Source: Actinoplanes utahensis (GTDB lineage Bacteria > Actinomycetota > Actinomycetes > Mycobacteriales > Micromonosporaceae). From it: a stretch of DNA of 64,000 nucleotides. Positions 34,367-43,636 of the stretch are shown piece after piece; positions within the stretch are counted from its first letter, which is position 1, and each line of letters starts with the position of its first letter. The notes beneath the pieces are model-generated. The model searched no databases. It was not told the DNA's origin and saw only the letters and a program-made list of their open reading frames with translations. A program made the position numbers and the translations under genes. The stretch is from the NCBI RefSeq assembly GCF_016862455.1, contig NZ_BOMZ01000040.1, positions 43,508 to 107,507 on the forward strand. Direction: 5' to 3'.

Positions 34367-35290
34367 TCACACGCTCACGGGTCCCTGAACCTCGCACACC
34401 GGAAGGCGGGACAGGACCAGATCGTGGATGGCGGCCAGGAGGGCCTGGTCGTCGCCGGAGTGGGCGGTCACGGTCACGGCGGCGCGGCGGGCCGGATCGA
34501 TCACGGCATACTGGCCGTGAGCGCCGTCCATCCGATAGGCGCCGTCCCGGTCCCGCCACACGCCCAGACCGTACCCGTGCGTGTAGGGCCCGCCGGGCGG
34601 CCGTCGGCTGGAGGCGACCGTCTCCCGGGACATCCGCCGGGCGAACCCGGCGGGCAGCACCCGTCGCCCCTCCCACTCGCCGTCCTGCAACAGCAGACGC
34701 GCGAAACGGGCCAGCTCCTCCGTCGTCAGGAACAGGTCGCTCTCCGCGAACGGGAAGCCCAGCGGGCAGGTGCGCCAGGTGGGATCGTGCAGACCGAGCG
34801 GCTGGAAGAGGCGAGGCAGGAGGTACGCGCGGAGATCCGCGCCGGTCACCCGGGCGATCACCCGGCCCACCGCATAGGGACCCGATCCGGTGTACGCGAA
34901 CCGCGTGCCCGGTTCCGCGACCAGCGGTGCCGCGACGATCTCGTGCAGCAGATCGGCCGCGTCGATCCGCTGATGCGCGAACCACCGGTGGCTGGTTCCG
35001 CTGGTCATCGTGGTCAGGTGCCGCAGCGTCACCGCGCCGAACCCGTCGGCCGCCAGTGGCCGTAGTTCGGGCAGGTGGTCGAGCAGCCGGTCGTCGAGGG
35101 TGAGACGGCCCTCCGCCTCGGCCAGGCCGAGCGCGACCGCGGTGAACGTCTTCGCCACCGAGTACAGGTTGACCCGCTCGTCCGGCCGGAACCGGTGCTC
35201 CACCGGTGGGTGGCCCGCCCGGTGCACGTGGATCCCGTACGCCCCGAGGTTCCGCTTTCGGACCGCCCGTACGAAATCGCCGATCATCAC
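34367..35290 (-). CDS. class C beta-lactamase-like serine hydrolase
   Basis: 307 aa. Catalytic SxxK is present as SVAK (about residues 44-47) in ERVNLYSVAKTFTAVALGLA; the YxN position reads YTGS in FAYTGSGPYAVG; HGYGLGVW and GAHGQYAVIDP follow. No signal peptide is evident, so it may act in the cytoplasm as an esterase or peptidase rather than a true beta-lactamase. Two ATG codons in tandem begin it. Confidence 0.83.
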   Translation of the reverse strand: MMIGDFVRAVRKRNLGAYGIHVHRAGHPPVEHRFRPDERVNLYSVAKTFTAVALGLAEAEGRLTLDDRLLDHLPELRPLAADGFGAVTLRHLTTMTSGTSHRWFAHQRIDAADLLHEIVAAPLVAEPGTRFAYTGSGPYAVGRVIARVTGADLRAYLLPRLFQPLGLHDPTWRTCPLGFPFAESDLFLTTEELARFARLLLQDGEWEGRRVLPAGFARRMSRETVASSRRPPGGPYTHGYGLGVWRDRDGAYRMDGAHGQYAVIDPARRAAVTVTAHSGDDQALLAAIHDLVLSRLPVCEVQGPVSV

Positions 35291-35299
35291 TGCACGGTA

Positions 35300-35329
35300 T
35301 ACCGGCCCCGCCCGGAGACGGGGCCGGTA
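35300..35329 (-). terminator. GC-rich perfect hairpin after the M14 peptidase gene
   Basis: TACCGGCCCCG pairs perfectly with CGGGGCCGGTA (11 bp) around an 8-base loop, between the end of the carboxypeptidase gene and the start of the serine hydrolase gene. Confidence 0.75.
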
Positions 35330-35336
35330 CGGACGG

Positions 35337-37883
35337 TTACCCGGCGGTCCAGAAGAGGGCGCGGGCGTACTGGGCGTACAGGCCCTTCGGGTGCGCCCGG
35401 AACAGCGGCTCGGTGCCGAACAGGACGGCGTTGCCGCCGCCCGCGGTGCTGCCGGAGACGACCGCCGCCTGGCCGGCCGCCTGGGCCGGACCGTTGGCGC
35501 CGGCGTCGGTGGGCAGCCAGTGGCCGGCCACCAGCGGATCCGCGCCGTACCGCTGCTCGACGGTGAAGCCGGTGCCGGTGAACCAGATCGGCGAGTAGAC
35601 GAACGAGTGCGGCGGGGAGCCGGCGCCCACGATCGGGCCCTCGTTCGTGACGGTGACGACGCCGTTCGCGTCGCCGCGGCCGGTCACCGCGGTCGCCGGG
35701 AGCACCTTGGCGGCGGCGTTGAAGGCGGCGCCGGTCGCCCCGCGGGTGAGGACGCCGCCGCCGCGGGCCAGGTAGGCGTCGACGGCGGCGCGGGCGGCCG
35801 GGGTCAGGCCGGTGTAGGACAGGCCGGACGACACGATCAGCGTGTCGATGCCGGACAGGTCGAACCCGGCGTTGAGGACGGCCGTGGACACGGTCTGGAC
35901 CGCGAAGCCCATCTCCTTCAGGGCGAACAGCTCGTCGGCGGAGACGGCGGCGGCGATCACCGGCTGCTCCACGGCGGGGCCGGTGGCGCCGCGCGGGGCG
36001 GCGGTGAACCGTACCCCGAAGGTCTTCGCGATCGACGTGGCCACGGCGCGCGCGTCGGCCGGGACCACGACGGTGCCGGCGGCCGTACGCCGCACCTTGA
36101 TGCCGCGCGTGAGCAGCTCGTTGACCGCACGCACATCGTTGCCGTCGCGCAGCGACAGGCTGAGGTCGCGCCCGTGCGGGGCGTCGACCGCGCCGGTCGG
36201 GGCGGCCCGGGTCACCGGGACCGTGACGGCGCGCGGGGCGGCGTCCCGGCTGATGTCGACGGCGGCGCCCCAGAGCAGCCGGTGGCTCCAGCCGGAGATG
36301 TCGTACATCTGCGGCACCAGGTCGGAGATGTCCCGCCCGGCTTCCAGGAACACGTTCGCCAGACCGCGCTTGGGCTGGTGCATGTCGACGATGTACGTGC
36401 CGCCGGAGTACCGCTTGCCGGCCAGCGTGAACGGGTGCAGTGCCTTGGTGACGCGGATGTCGTTGGCGACCAGGTGGTTGACGAGGCGGGCGGCGGCGGG
36501 CGTGCCGGCCGGGATGACGTAGGCGCGCGGGAACTTCGTCGAGTACCGGTCCTCGGGGCCGAACCCGTCGACGAACCCGTCCGGGATCACCGGGGAGGGC
36601 GCGCCGGCCCAGCCGCGGCGGAACTGCTCGATCTGGTCGGTGAGCAGCGTCGCCCGGTTGGTGTCGGCGTACGTCAGGGCCGCCTCGATGGTCGCCGCCG
36701 CCACGTCGGTGTTGATCCTCGACCGGCGCCGCAGTTCCTCGACGGGCAGGCCTGTGTAGTCGGCGTTGTTGACCCGCAGCGGGATCTCCACGGTGTGGCC
36801 GATCGCGCCGTGGTACATCGCGTACATCGGGGTGAAGATCGGCGGCCAGTCGTCCCAGTCACCGGGCGCGTAGTCCCGGAACGGGATGTCGGCACGCGTC
36901 GTCTCCGGGTATCCGAGCTTCTGGATGGCCTTCTCCATGCCGAGCGCGTTCGGCAGGGCGTGCTTGATGTACAGGTCGTACTCGTAGTTCTGCCCGTGCG
37001 GCGGGGTGGCCGGCTCGATCAGCGTGGTCCCGGTGTAGCCGTGCTCGTCGAGCATGACGAACGGCTGCGTCGAGATGACCACGTCGCGCACGGCTCGCGA
37101 CTCGGGCTGCGAGTTGGTGGCGAAGTCCCGGTTGACGTCGAAGCCGGCGCCGTTGGCCCGGGTGCCGGCGACCCGGCCGTCCGGGTTGTTGCTCACGGTC
37201 AGGTAGACCCGGCTGCGCTTGAGGAGGTCGCGGGTCGTGGCGTCGGTGGCGGTGGCGAGGCGTTCGATGACGCGCATCGAGCCGTCGGTGCCCTCCCACT
37301 CGTTGCCGTGGATGTTCGCGTTGATCCACACCGGCGTCTTGTAGCCGGCCTTCAGCGACCGGTCCCGCGCGGCGGCGGACGGGTTGTCCTCGATCAGTTC
37401 CCGCCAGCGGTCCTGGCGGGCGGCGTCGGCGGCGGACTCCGGCGCGGTCACGGTTACCAGATAGAGATCACGGCCTCCGGCCGACTTCCCGATGATCTCC
37501 GCGGAGACGCGGTTCGAGGCCTTCTGCAGGGCGTTCAACCGGGGTGCGATGGAGTGGTACGGGATGAGCCCCAGCTTGATCGATCGATCTTCCGGGTTCT
37601 CCGGGTAGACCGGCAGGGTGTTCTGCCGCGGGTAGCCCTTCCACGTCTTCAGCGTCCACGTGGACGCGGGCTGCTCCGCGGGGAGCGACCGGGTCGACAG
37701 GGCGCTGACCGCCGCGTTGTCGACGGCGGCGACCTCGTTGCGTTCCGCCCCGTTGCCGAAGTCACGGGTGGAGGGAGTATCGGCGGGGGCGGCCGCCGCC
37801 GGGTTGGCGAGCACGGCCGCGGCGAGCAGGGCGGTCCCTAATCCGGCCAGCGTTCGCCCGGCCAAGGTTCGTGACAAGTCCAC
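35337..37883 (-). CDS. secreted M14-family zinc carboxypeptidase
   Basis: 848 aa. Signal peptide (LAGLGTALLAAAVLANPAAAA), M14 domain from about 90 to 430 with zinc ligands in NIHGNEWEG (H and E) and the later histidine in MLDEHGYTG, catalytic Glu in GHTVEIPLRV, then a long C-terminal region with no firm assignment. GTG at 37883 is chosen for the GGAGGTG upstream and the signal peptide. Degrades peptides outside the cell. The promoter contains a perfect inverted repeat. Confidence 0.88.
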   Translation of the reverse strand: MDLSRTLAGRTLAGLGTALLAAAVLANPAAAAPADTPSTRDFGNGAERNEVAAVDNAAVSALSTRSLPAEQPASTWTLKTWKGYPRQNTLPVYPENPEDRSIKLGLIPYHSIAPRLNALQKASNRVSAEIIGKSAGGRDLYLVTVTAPESAADAARQDRWRELIEDNPSAAARDRSLKAGYKTPVWINANIHGNEWEGTDGSMRVIERLATATDATTRDLLKRSRVYLTVSNNPDGRVAGTRANGAGFDVNRDFATNSQPESRAVRDVVISTQPFVMLDEHGYTGTTLIEPATPPHGQNYEYDLYIKHALPNALGMEKAIQKLGYPETTRADIPFRDYAPGDWDDWPPIFTPMYAMYHGAIGHTVEIPLRVNNADYTGLPVEELRRRSRINTDVAAATIEAALTYADTNRATLLTDQIEQFRRGWAGAPSPVIPDGFVDGFGPEDRYSTKFPRAYVIPAGTPAAARLVNHLVANDIRVTKALHPFTLAGKRYSGGTYIVDMHQPKRGLANVFLEAGRDISDLVPQMYDISGWSHRLLWGAAVDISRDAAPRAVTVPVTRAAPTGAVDAPHGRDLSLSLRDGNDVRAVNELLTRGIKVRRTAAGTVVVPADARAVATSIAKTFGVRFTAAPRGATGPAVEQPVIAAAVSADELFALKEMGFAVQTVSTAVLNAGFDLSGIDTLIVSSGLSYTGLTPAARAAVDAYLARGGGVLTRGATGAAFNAAAKVLPATAVTGRGDANGVVTVTNEGPIVGAGSPPHSFVYSPIWFTGTGFTVEQRYGADPLVAGHWLPTDAGANGPAQAAGQAAVVSGSTAGGGNAVLFGTEPLFRAHPKGLYAQYARALFWTAG

Positions 37884-37943
37884 AAAGCACCTCCGTTGGG
37901 ATGCCCCGACCCTCTCCGGGCATCGCTGGATGCGCAATGATCT

Positions 37944-37963
37944 ATATGGCTGATTTGCCATAT
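37944..37963. promoter_or_regulatory. inverted repeat in the carboxypeptidase promoter
   Basis: ATATGGC / GCCATAT perfect 7-base arms with spacer TGATTT, about 60 bases upstream of the carboxypeptidase start and 80 upstream of the divergent gene. Candidate operator for either. Confidence 0.55.
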
Positions 37964-38043
37964 CGTTAGGGTCATCCTCTTCCCCGAGCCTTTCATGATC
38001 AACTAAGGTTTCGGCGCCTGCCGCGCTACCTGGGGAAACGTTC

Positions 38044-39147
38044 ATGAGACTTCGCATGCGGCGCCGCCACGCCATGGTGCTCGGCGGTGCCGGGCTGGCT
38101 CTGCTCACGGCGGTGACGGCCGTGGTGCTCGCCGTGCCGCGCCTGAACCGGGCCGCACCCGCCGACCCGGTGGAGGCCGAGGCCGTCGCGACCATGCGTG
38201 CGCTGGCGGGTCAGGTCGCCGAAGCCCCGGCCGCGCGCTACACCGGCACGCTGCGGCCGGCCGGGCGGAGCCCGTTCACCATCGACGCCCGGGTGACCGC
38301 GGCAGGGACCGCGCTCGCGGAACTGCGGGTCGACGGGCAGGTCGCCGAAGCGGCGGACTTCGGTGATCGCACGTTCGTCAAGGGCGGCCAGAGCTTCTGG
38401 CACTGGGCGGGGATCCACGACGACCGTAAGCACGAGTTCACCCATGACCGGTGGGTGCTCGTACCGCCGGAGTTCCTCGGATTCGACCTCGGCGACGGGC
38501 TCGGCGCGGGCGGAGCGATGGCCGGTCACCGGGCGGCCGATCCCGTCGTCGGGGACCCCGGCACGCTCGGCGGCATCGGGGTGCGGCCGGTCGGCGCCGG
38601 CGGGTTCGTCTATCAGATCAGCATCGCCGCGCCGGCCCGGCTCGTCCGGGTCGTGACGGTGGCTTCGCGGGCGGACGGCGACCTGCTGGAGCTGGCGCCC
38701 GCCGTGCTCGCCGGCCCGGACCGGCAGCGGTTCTTCACCGAGCTGCGGACGGCGGCCTCCGAGGCGGCGACCGCTGCCGACGTCTCCGGTCTCTTCGAGT
38801 TCGAGGGCGAGACCGAATTCAAGCTGTGCGGAACCGAGACCTGCATGGTGCTGATGAAGGTGGTCAACAAGGCGCCGCTGACCGGCCGGCACGTGGCGGC
38901 GCAGGCGCCCGCGGGAGGTGTGGTCGAGGTCGGTGTGGTGATCGAGGGCAGGAATGTGCGGACCTGCACCGATCATGTCTCTCTGAAGCCCGGCGAGAGC
39001 ACGGTCATCAGGTGCTTCGCCGTCTACGAGGCGGCCGGGGGACGCTTCGTCGAAGCCGAGTCGGACGTCTCCGGGCAGGCGCTGGCCCCCGACCAGGCCG
39101 GCCGGCTGCGCGCGGACCTGGCGGCAGAGCTGGAGCGCTACGCCTGA
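38044..39147 (+). CDS. membrane-anchored or secreted protein, unknown function
   Basis: 367 aa. N-terminal helix (about 11-31) as uncleaved anchor or signal, then an extracellular domain: AGQVAEAPAARYTGTLRPAGRSPFTIDARVTAAGTALAEL, and a C-terminal part with paired cysteines (FKLCGTETCMV ... RTCTDHVSLKPGESTVIRCF) that suggests a disulfide-stabilised beta domain. No known family recognised. Ends inside the last codons of the convergent ABC gene (10-base overlap). Confidence 0.68.
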   Translation: MRLRMRRRHAMVLGGAGLALLTAVTAVVLAVPRLNRAAPADPVEAEAVATMRALAGQVAEAPAARYTGTLRPAGRSPFTIDARVTAAGTALAELRVDGQVAEAADFGDRTFVKGGQSFWHWAGIHDDRKHEFTHDRWVLVPPEFLGFDLGDGLGAGGAMAGHRAADPVVGDPGTLGGIGVRPVGAGGFVYQISIAAPARLVRVVTVASRADGDLLELAPAVLAGPDRQRFFTELRTAASEAATAADVSGLFEFEGETEFKLCGTETCMVLMKVVNKAPLTGRHVAAQAPAGGVVEVGVVIEGRNVRTCTDHVSLKPGESTVIRCFAVYEAAGGRFVEAESDVSGQALAPDQAGRLRADLAAELERYA

Positions 39148-41099
39148 CCCGCGGACGCGTGCGACTCCCAGGTGGCGTACATGGCGGCGTAGGCGCCGCC
39201 CGCCGCCACCAGGTCGTCGTGACCGCCCTGTTCGGCGACGCCGCCGTCGTCGACCACGATCACCCGGTCGGCGCGGCGGGCCGTGGACAGCCGGTGCGCG
39301 ACCAGGATCGCGGTCCGCCCGTCGAGCAGCCGCTGGATCGCCGCCTCGACGCGCAGCTCCGACCGCAGGTCCAGGCTGGAGGTGGCCTCGTCCAGGACCA
39401 CCACGCGGGGTTCGGCGACGAAGACGCGGGCCAGGGCGATCAGCTGCCGCTCGCCGGAGGACACCGACTGGCCGCGTTCGTGCAGGACCGTGTCGAGGCC
39501 GCCGGGGGAGCGGTCCACCAGGTCCCGCAGGCCGACCGCGTCGACGGCCGACTCGATCAGCGACGCCGGCGCGTCCGGGCGGGCGAAGGTGATGTTGTCG
39601 CGCAGGGTCCCGGCGAACAGGAACGGCTCCTGCGGGACCACGCCGACCTGCCGGTGCAGCGAGTCCAGGGTGACGTCGCGCAGGTCGTGGCCGTCGATCA
39701 GGACGCTGCCGGAGTCCGGGTCGTAGAGGCGGGCGACCAGTTTCGCGAGGGTGGACTTGCCGGCGCCGGTCGGGCCGACGCAGGCGACGGTCTCGCCGGG
39801 GGCGATCCGCAGGGTCACGTCGTGCAGGACGGGGCGCGCGGGGTCGTACCCAAAGGTGACGGACCGCAACTCGATGGCGCCCTCAGCCGGTGGCAGCGCC
39901 CCGGCCCCGGGCTTCTCCACGACCGCGGGGGTGGTGCGCAGCAGGCCGCGGAGCTTGCCGAGCGCGGCGCGGGCCTGCTGGTAGTTGGTGTAGAGCTGGA
40001 CGAGCTGCTGGACCGGCTGGAAGAACGCGTTCAGGTAGAGGACGAACGCGGTGAGCTCGCCGATCGACAGTTCGCCGCGCAGCACCATCCGGCCGCCGAT
40101 CAGCAGCAGCGCCGCCAGGCCGAGCAGGCCGATCACCGAGGTGCCGGGGCCGTAGACGGCGCTGATCCGGCCGGTGTGATCGTTGGCGTCGCGGTACCCG
40201 CCGACCACCTCCCGATGCTCGGCGACCTGGGCGTCGCGCTGGTTGTGGGCGGTGATCACCCGGACGCCGTAGAGGCTCTCCGACAGATGGGTGAAGAGCG
40301 CGGCGATGGCGTCGCGCTGCCGGCCGTAACCGGCGTCGGCGGCCCTGCGGAACCACAGCGACAACCCCAGCAGCGGGGGTACGACCAGCAGCAACGTGAT
40401 CGCCGCCAGGCCGGCGTGGTAGTGCACCAGCACCGCGGTGACCACCACCATGGTCAGCCCGTGGATGAGGAACTGGGCGAACCCCTCGGACAGCAGATGT
40501 TGCAGCGCCTCCACGTCCGAGGTCATCCGGGTCATCGTGACCCCGGCCTTCTCCCGGGTGTAGTGGTCCAGGCTGAGCCGCTGCAGGTGCGCGAAGACCC
40601 GGACCCGCAGATCACGGGTGGCGTACGCGGCCAGCCGCCCGCTCTGCCGGATCCGCACCGCCGACGCGGCCGCGGTCAGCAGCACCGAGACGAAGAACGC
40701 GACGGCCGCTAACACCAGCCATCGCACGTCCCGGGCGACGATGCCACTATCGATGCCGACCTGCACCAGGTACGGACCGGACTGCAGCAGCAGCGCCTCG
40801 ATCAGCACCGCCACCGCCGCGGCGACGAGCAGGCCGGGCCGGCCGGACAGCAGCGACCACAGGGTCAGCCGGCCGGTGTCCGGTTGCTGGGTGAACGGCT
40901 CGTCGGGCGCCGGCCTCGCCGGCTCGGCGGATTCCAGCCGGGCGACACCGGCCGCCAGTTCGGCCGGGATGCCCGCGAACGGGGTGCCGCCGCCCTGCCG
41001 CCGGTCCCGGCCACCCGCGCCGGTGCCGCCCATCCCGCCGATCGCCCCCGAGCCGGGCCCGCCGCCCGGCCCGCCGAAGCCGCCGCCGAACATGCTCAC
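39138..41099 (-). CDS. ABC exporter half-transporter, subunit B
   Basis: 653 aa. Gly-rich N-terminus of about 45 residues, six-helix exporter domain (about 85-370), nucleotide-binding domain with Walker A GPTGAGKST, Walker B VVVLDEATSSLD with the catalytic Glu, but an altered signature SSGERQ instead of LSGGQ. GTG at 41099 is chosen because GAGGAGG sits seven bases upstream and it overlaps the stop of subunit A. Forms a heterodimer with subunit A; substrate probably a drug or lipid. Confidence 0.9.
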   Translation of the reverse strand: MSMFGGGFGGPGGGPGSGAIGGMGGTGAGGRDRRQGGGTPFAGIPAELAAGVARLESAEPARPAPDEPFTQQPDTGRLTLWSLLSGRPGLLVAAAVAVLIEALLLQSGPYLVQVGIDSGIVARDVRWLVLAAVAFFVSVLLTAAASAVRIRQSGRLAAYATRDLRVRVFAHLQRLSLDHYTREKAGVTMTRMTSDVEALQHLLSEGFAQFLIHGLTMVVVTAVLVHYHAGLAAITLLLVVPPLLGLSLWFRRAADAGYGRQRDAIAALFTHLSESLYGVRVITAHNQRDAQVAEHREVVGGYRDANDHTGRISAVYGPGTSVIGLLGLAALLLIGGRMVLRGELSIGELTAFVLYLNAFFQPVQQLVQLYTNYQQARAALGKLRGLLRTTPAVVEKPGAGALPPAEGAIELRSVTFGYDPARPVLHDVTLRIAPGETVACVGPTGAGKSTLAKLVARLYDPDSGSVLIDGHDLRDVTLDSLHRQVGVVPQEPFLFAGTLRDNITFARPDAPASLIESAVDAVGLRDLVDRSPGGLDTVLHERGQSVSSGERQLIALARVFVAEPRVVVLDEATSSLDLRSELRVEAAIQRLLDGRTAILVAHRLSTARRADRVIVVDDGGVAEQGGHDDLVAAGGAYAAMYATWESHASAGQA

Positions 41100-42883
41100 G
41101 CGGACACCTCCTCGGTCTGTTCGGTGTGCGAGGCCAGAACCCTGGCGTAGCGGGGCTCGGAGGCCAGCAGCGCCGCGTGGGTGCCGGAGGCGACGGCGCG
41201 GCCGTTCTCGATCAGCACGACCCGGTCGGCGAGGCCGATCGTGGCGAGCCGGTGCGCGACGACGATCGTGGTGCGGTCGCGCATCAGCTCGTGCAGGGAC
41301 TCGTGGATCCGCTGCTCGACCCGGACGTCGATGGCGCTGGTGGCGTCGTCGAGGATCAGCACGGGCGGATTGACCAGCAGCGCCCGGGCGATCGCGACCC
41401 GCTGCCGCTGACCGCCGGAGAGGGTGTAGCCGCGTTCGCCGACCACCGTGTCGTACCCCTGGGGGAGGTCGCGGATGAAACCGTCCGCGCCCGCGGCCCG
41501 GGCCGCCGCGACCACCTCCTCCCGGCCGGCCGACGGATGTCCGAAAGCGATGTTGTCGTGCAGCGACACCGAGAACAGGAACGGCTCGTCCGGCACGATG
41601 CCCACCCGGTGCCGCAGCGTCGCGAGGGGGTAGTCGCGCACGTCCACGCCGTCGACGAGCACCTTCCCGTCGCCGGTGTCGTAGAACCGTGCGGCGAGCC
41701 GCGCGACCGTCGACTTGCCGCCGCCCGTCGCGCCGACCAGCGCCACCGTCTCCCCGGGCCGGACGTGCAGGTCGAGACCGTCCAGAGCGACGGTGCCGTC
41801 GGGGTACGCGAACCGCACTCCGGTGAACTCGATCTCGCCCCGCGGCTCCGGGACGACCGGAACGGCCGGGTCGACGATCTCCGCCGGGGTGTCCAGGATG
41901 TCGTAGATACGCTGCGCGGACGCGGCCGCCCGCTGGCCCATCATGATGATCATGCCGAGCATCCGGAACGGCGGCTGCAGCATCAGCACGTAGGAGTTGA
42001 ACGCCACGATCGTGCCGACCGTGGTGTGCCCGTCGAGCACCATCAGCCCGCCGATCAGCAGCACCAGCGCCAGCCCGAGCCGCGGCAGGTTGTCCATCAC
42101 CGGCATCCACCGGCTGCGGATCCGCGCGTCGACGGTGTACGCCCACCGCACCCCGTCCGCCGCCGTGGCCAGGCCGTCCAGCTGCCGTTTCTCCGCCGCG
42201 AACGCCTTCACGATCCGCACGCCCTGGATGTTCTCGTCGACCACCGTCGCGACCGCGGCGAGCCGCGACTGGATCAGCCAGGAGACCGGGAAGATCGCCT
42301 TTCGCATGCGTACGCCGAGGACCGCGATCACCGGCATGGTCAGCATCGCCACCACGGCCAGCGGCGCGTTGATCGACACCATCAGGGCGAACGCGATGCC
42401 GGCGATCGTGCACTGCACCAGGATCGACGGGCCGAACGCCAGGTACATCTGCACGGCCCGGATGTCGCTGGTGGCCCGGGACATCAGCTCACCGGACTGG
42501 ACCCGGTCGTAGAAGCCGTACGACATCCGCATCAGGTGCGCGAACACGATGTTGCGGAGGTCGTACTCCATCTCGTAGGCCGTGCGCAGCAGGTACAGCC
42601 GGGCCAGGAAGTTGATCACGCCCTGGACGACGGCCAGCCCGGCGATCAGCCACACGTACGTCGCCAGGTCGGCGGTGCGCGCGATCAGCGCCTCGTCGAT
42701 GCCGACCCGGACCAGGTCGGGGATCTGAACCTGGACGATCAGGCCGGCGAACGACAGGGCCAGCGACGTGATCAGCAGGGCCCGGTGGGCGCGGACGATC
42801 GGCGCCGCCCGCCGCAGCCAGCTCTTCGAAGGGTCCGGGTGGATGCCGGCTCGGGGAGCCCGGCGTGGGGCGGCGGCGGACAA
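41096..42883 (-). CDS. ABC exporter half-transporter, subunit A
   Basis: 595 aa. Six-helix exporter domain (about 35-315) and nucleotide-binding domain with Walker A GATGGGKST, canonical signature LSGGQRQ, and Walker B LILDDATSAID, where Asp replaces the catalytic Glu. TTG start with GGGAGGAG upstream. First gene of the pair; a perfect 13-base palindrome overlaps its promoter. Complementary defects with subunit B fit an asymmetric heterodimer. Confidence 0.9.
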   Translation of the reverse strand: MSAAAPRRAPRAGIHPDPSKSWLRRAAPIVRAHRALLITSLALSFAGLIVQVQIPDLVRVGIDEALIARTADLATYVWLIAGLAVVQGVINFLARLYLLRTAYEMEYDLRNIVFAHLMRMSYGFYDRVQSGELMSRATSDIRAVQMYLAFGPSILVQCTIAGIAFALMVSINAPLAVVAMLTMPVIAVLGVRMRKAIFPVSWLIQSRLAAVATVVDENIQGVRIVKAFAAEKRQLDGLATAADGVRWAYTVDARIRSRWMPVMDNLPRLGLALVLLIGGLMVLDGHTTVGTIVAFNSYVLMLQPPFRMLGMIIMMGQRAAASAQRIYDILDTPAEIVDPAVPVVPEPRGEIEFTGVRFAYPDGTVALDGLDLHVRPGETVALVGATGGGKSTVARLAARFYDTGDGKVLVDGVDVRDYPLATLRHRVGIVPDEPFLFSVSLHDNIAFGHPSAGREEVVAAARAAGADGFIRDLPQGYDTVVGERGYTLSGGQRQRVAIARALLVNPPVLILDDATSAIDVRVEQRIHESLHELMRDRTTIVVAHRLATIGLADRVVLIENGRAVASGTHAALLASEPRYARVLASHTEQTEEVSA

Positions 42884-42910
42884 ACGGGCACTCCTCCCGG
42901 CAGGTGATGC

Positions 42911-42923
42911 TTAGCTTAGCTAA
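42911..42923. promoter_or_regulatory. palindromic operator before the ABC exporter pair
   Basis: TTAGCTTAGCTAA is a perfect palindrome around one central base, 28 bases upstream of the TTG start; on the minus strand it includes TAAGCT, a plausible -10. Its half-site resembles the PadR operator at 2.6 kb. Confidence 0.6.
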
Positions 42924-42945
42924 CGACCTGCCGGGGTGGGAAGGG

Positions 42946-43596
42946 TCAGGCCGGGCCGGCCTCGCCGTTGCGCCAGTGGCGGCGGCACAGCACCCGGTAG
43001 GTGACCTCGGCCGCGTCCGAGGTGTCGCCGACCGCCACCTGCGCGCCGGACCGGGCCACCCGCCCGTTCTCGATCCGGGCGTTCTGCCGGCCCGGCCGCC
43101 CGCACCAGCAGGTCACCTCGACCTGCAGCGACACGATGTTGTCGGCCAGTTCGAGCAGCCGCTGCGCGCCCGGGAACAGCCGGGCCATGAAGTCGGTGGA
43201 GATCGCGTAGCAGTCCACGTCCACGCACAGCTCGTCGACCGCCCACGCCAGCTGCTCGACCTGCTCCGGCCGCAGGAACTGGGCCTCGTCGACGATCACG
43301 AAACCGCCGGCCGGCACCTCCTCGGCGATCAGGTTCGTCAGCTCGGTGCCGTCGGTCACCTCGATCGCGTCGGCGGCCACCCCGAGCCGCGACGACATCA
43401 CCCCGGCACCGGCCCGGTCCATGCTGGTCAGCAGGATCCCGGGCCGGCCGGCCTGACGGCGGTTGTACGCGTTCTGCAGCGCGAGCGTCGACTTGCCGGC
43501 GCCCATGCTCCCGTGGAAGAGCGTCAGCTCATGGAAGACCGGCGCGAGAGTCCTGGCTCGGGACACCACGGGCGTGGAAACAGTGACCGGGACCAA
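42946..43596 (-). CDS. tdk: thymidine kinase
   Basis: 216 aa. Type II thymidine kinase: Walker A GSMGAGKST, LLTSMDRAG, Walker B GFVIVDEAQFL, and a C-terminal zinc-ribbon with CWC and CRRH. Phosphorylates thymidine to dTMP in the salvage pathway. TTG start with GAGGAAGG seven bases upstream. Monocistronic between the exporter operon and ndh. Confidence 0.93.
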   Translation of the reverse strand: MVPVTVSTPVVSRARTLAPVFHELTLFHGSMGAGKSTLALQNAYNRRQAGRPGILLTSMDRAGAGVMSSRLGVAADAIEVTDGTELTNLIAEEVPAGGFVIVDEAQFLRPEQVEQLAWAVDELCVDVDCYAISTDFMARLFPGAQRLLELADNIVSLQVEVTCWCGRPGRQNARIENGRVARSGAQVAVGDTSDAAEVTYRVLCRRHWRNGEAGPA

Positions 43597-43636
43597 TGGT
43601 GAGCCTTCCTCAGGACTTTCAGCGGGCCGCTACACG

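Noticed and set aside
35010..37841. 943-codon plus-strand frame opposite the carboxypeptidase
   Set aside because: Antisense shadow with Arg/Gly/Val/Asp-rich composition; the minus strand encodes a full M14 peptidase with signal peptide and zinc ligands.
39138..42413. Single long minus-strand frame across both ABC genes
   Set aside because: The upstream part is the first ABC gene out of frame; the proper start of the second gene is the GTG at 41099 with its ribosome binding site.
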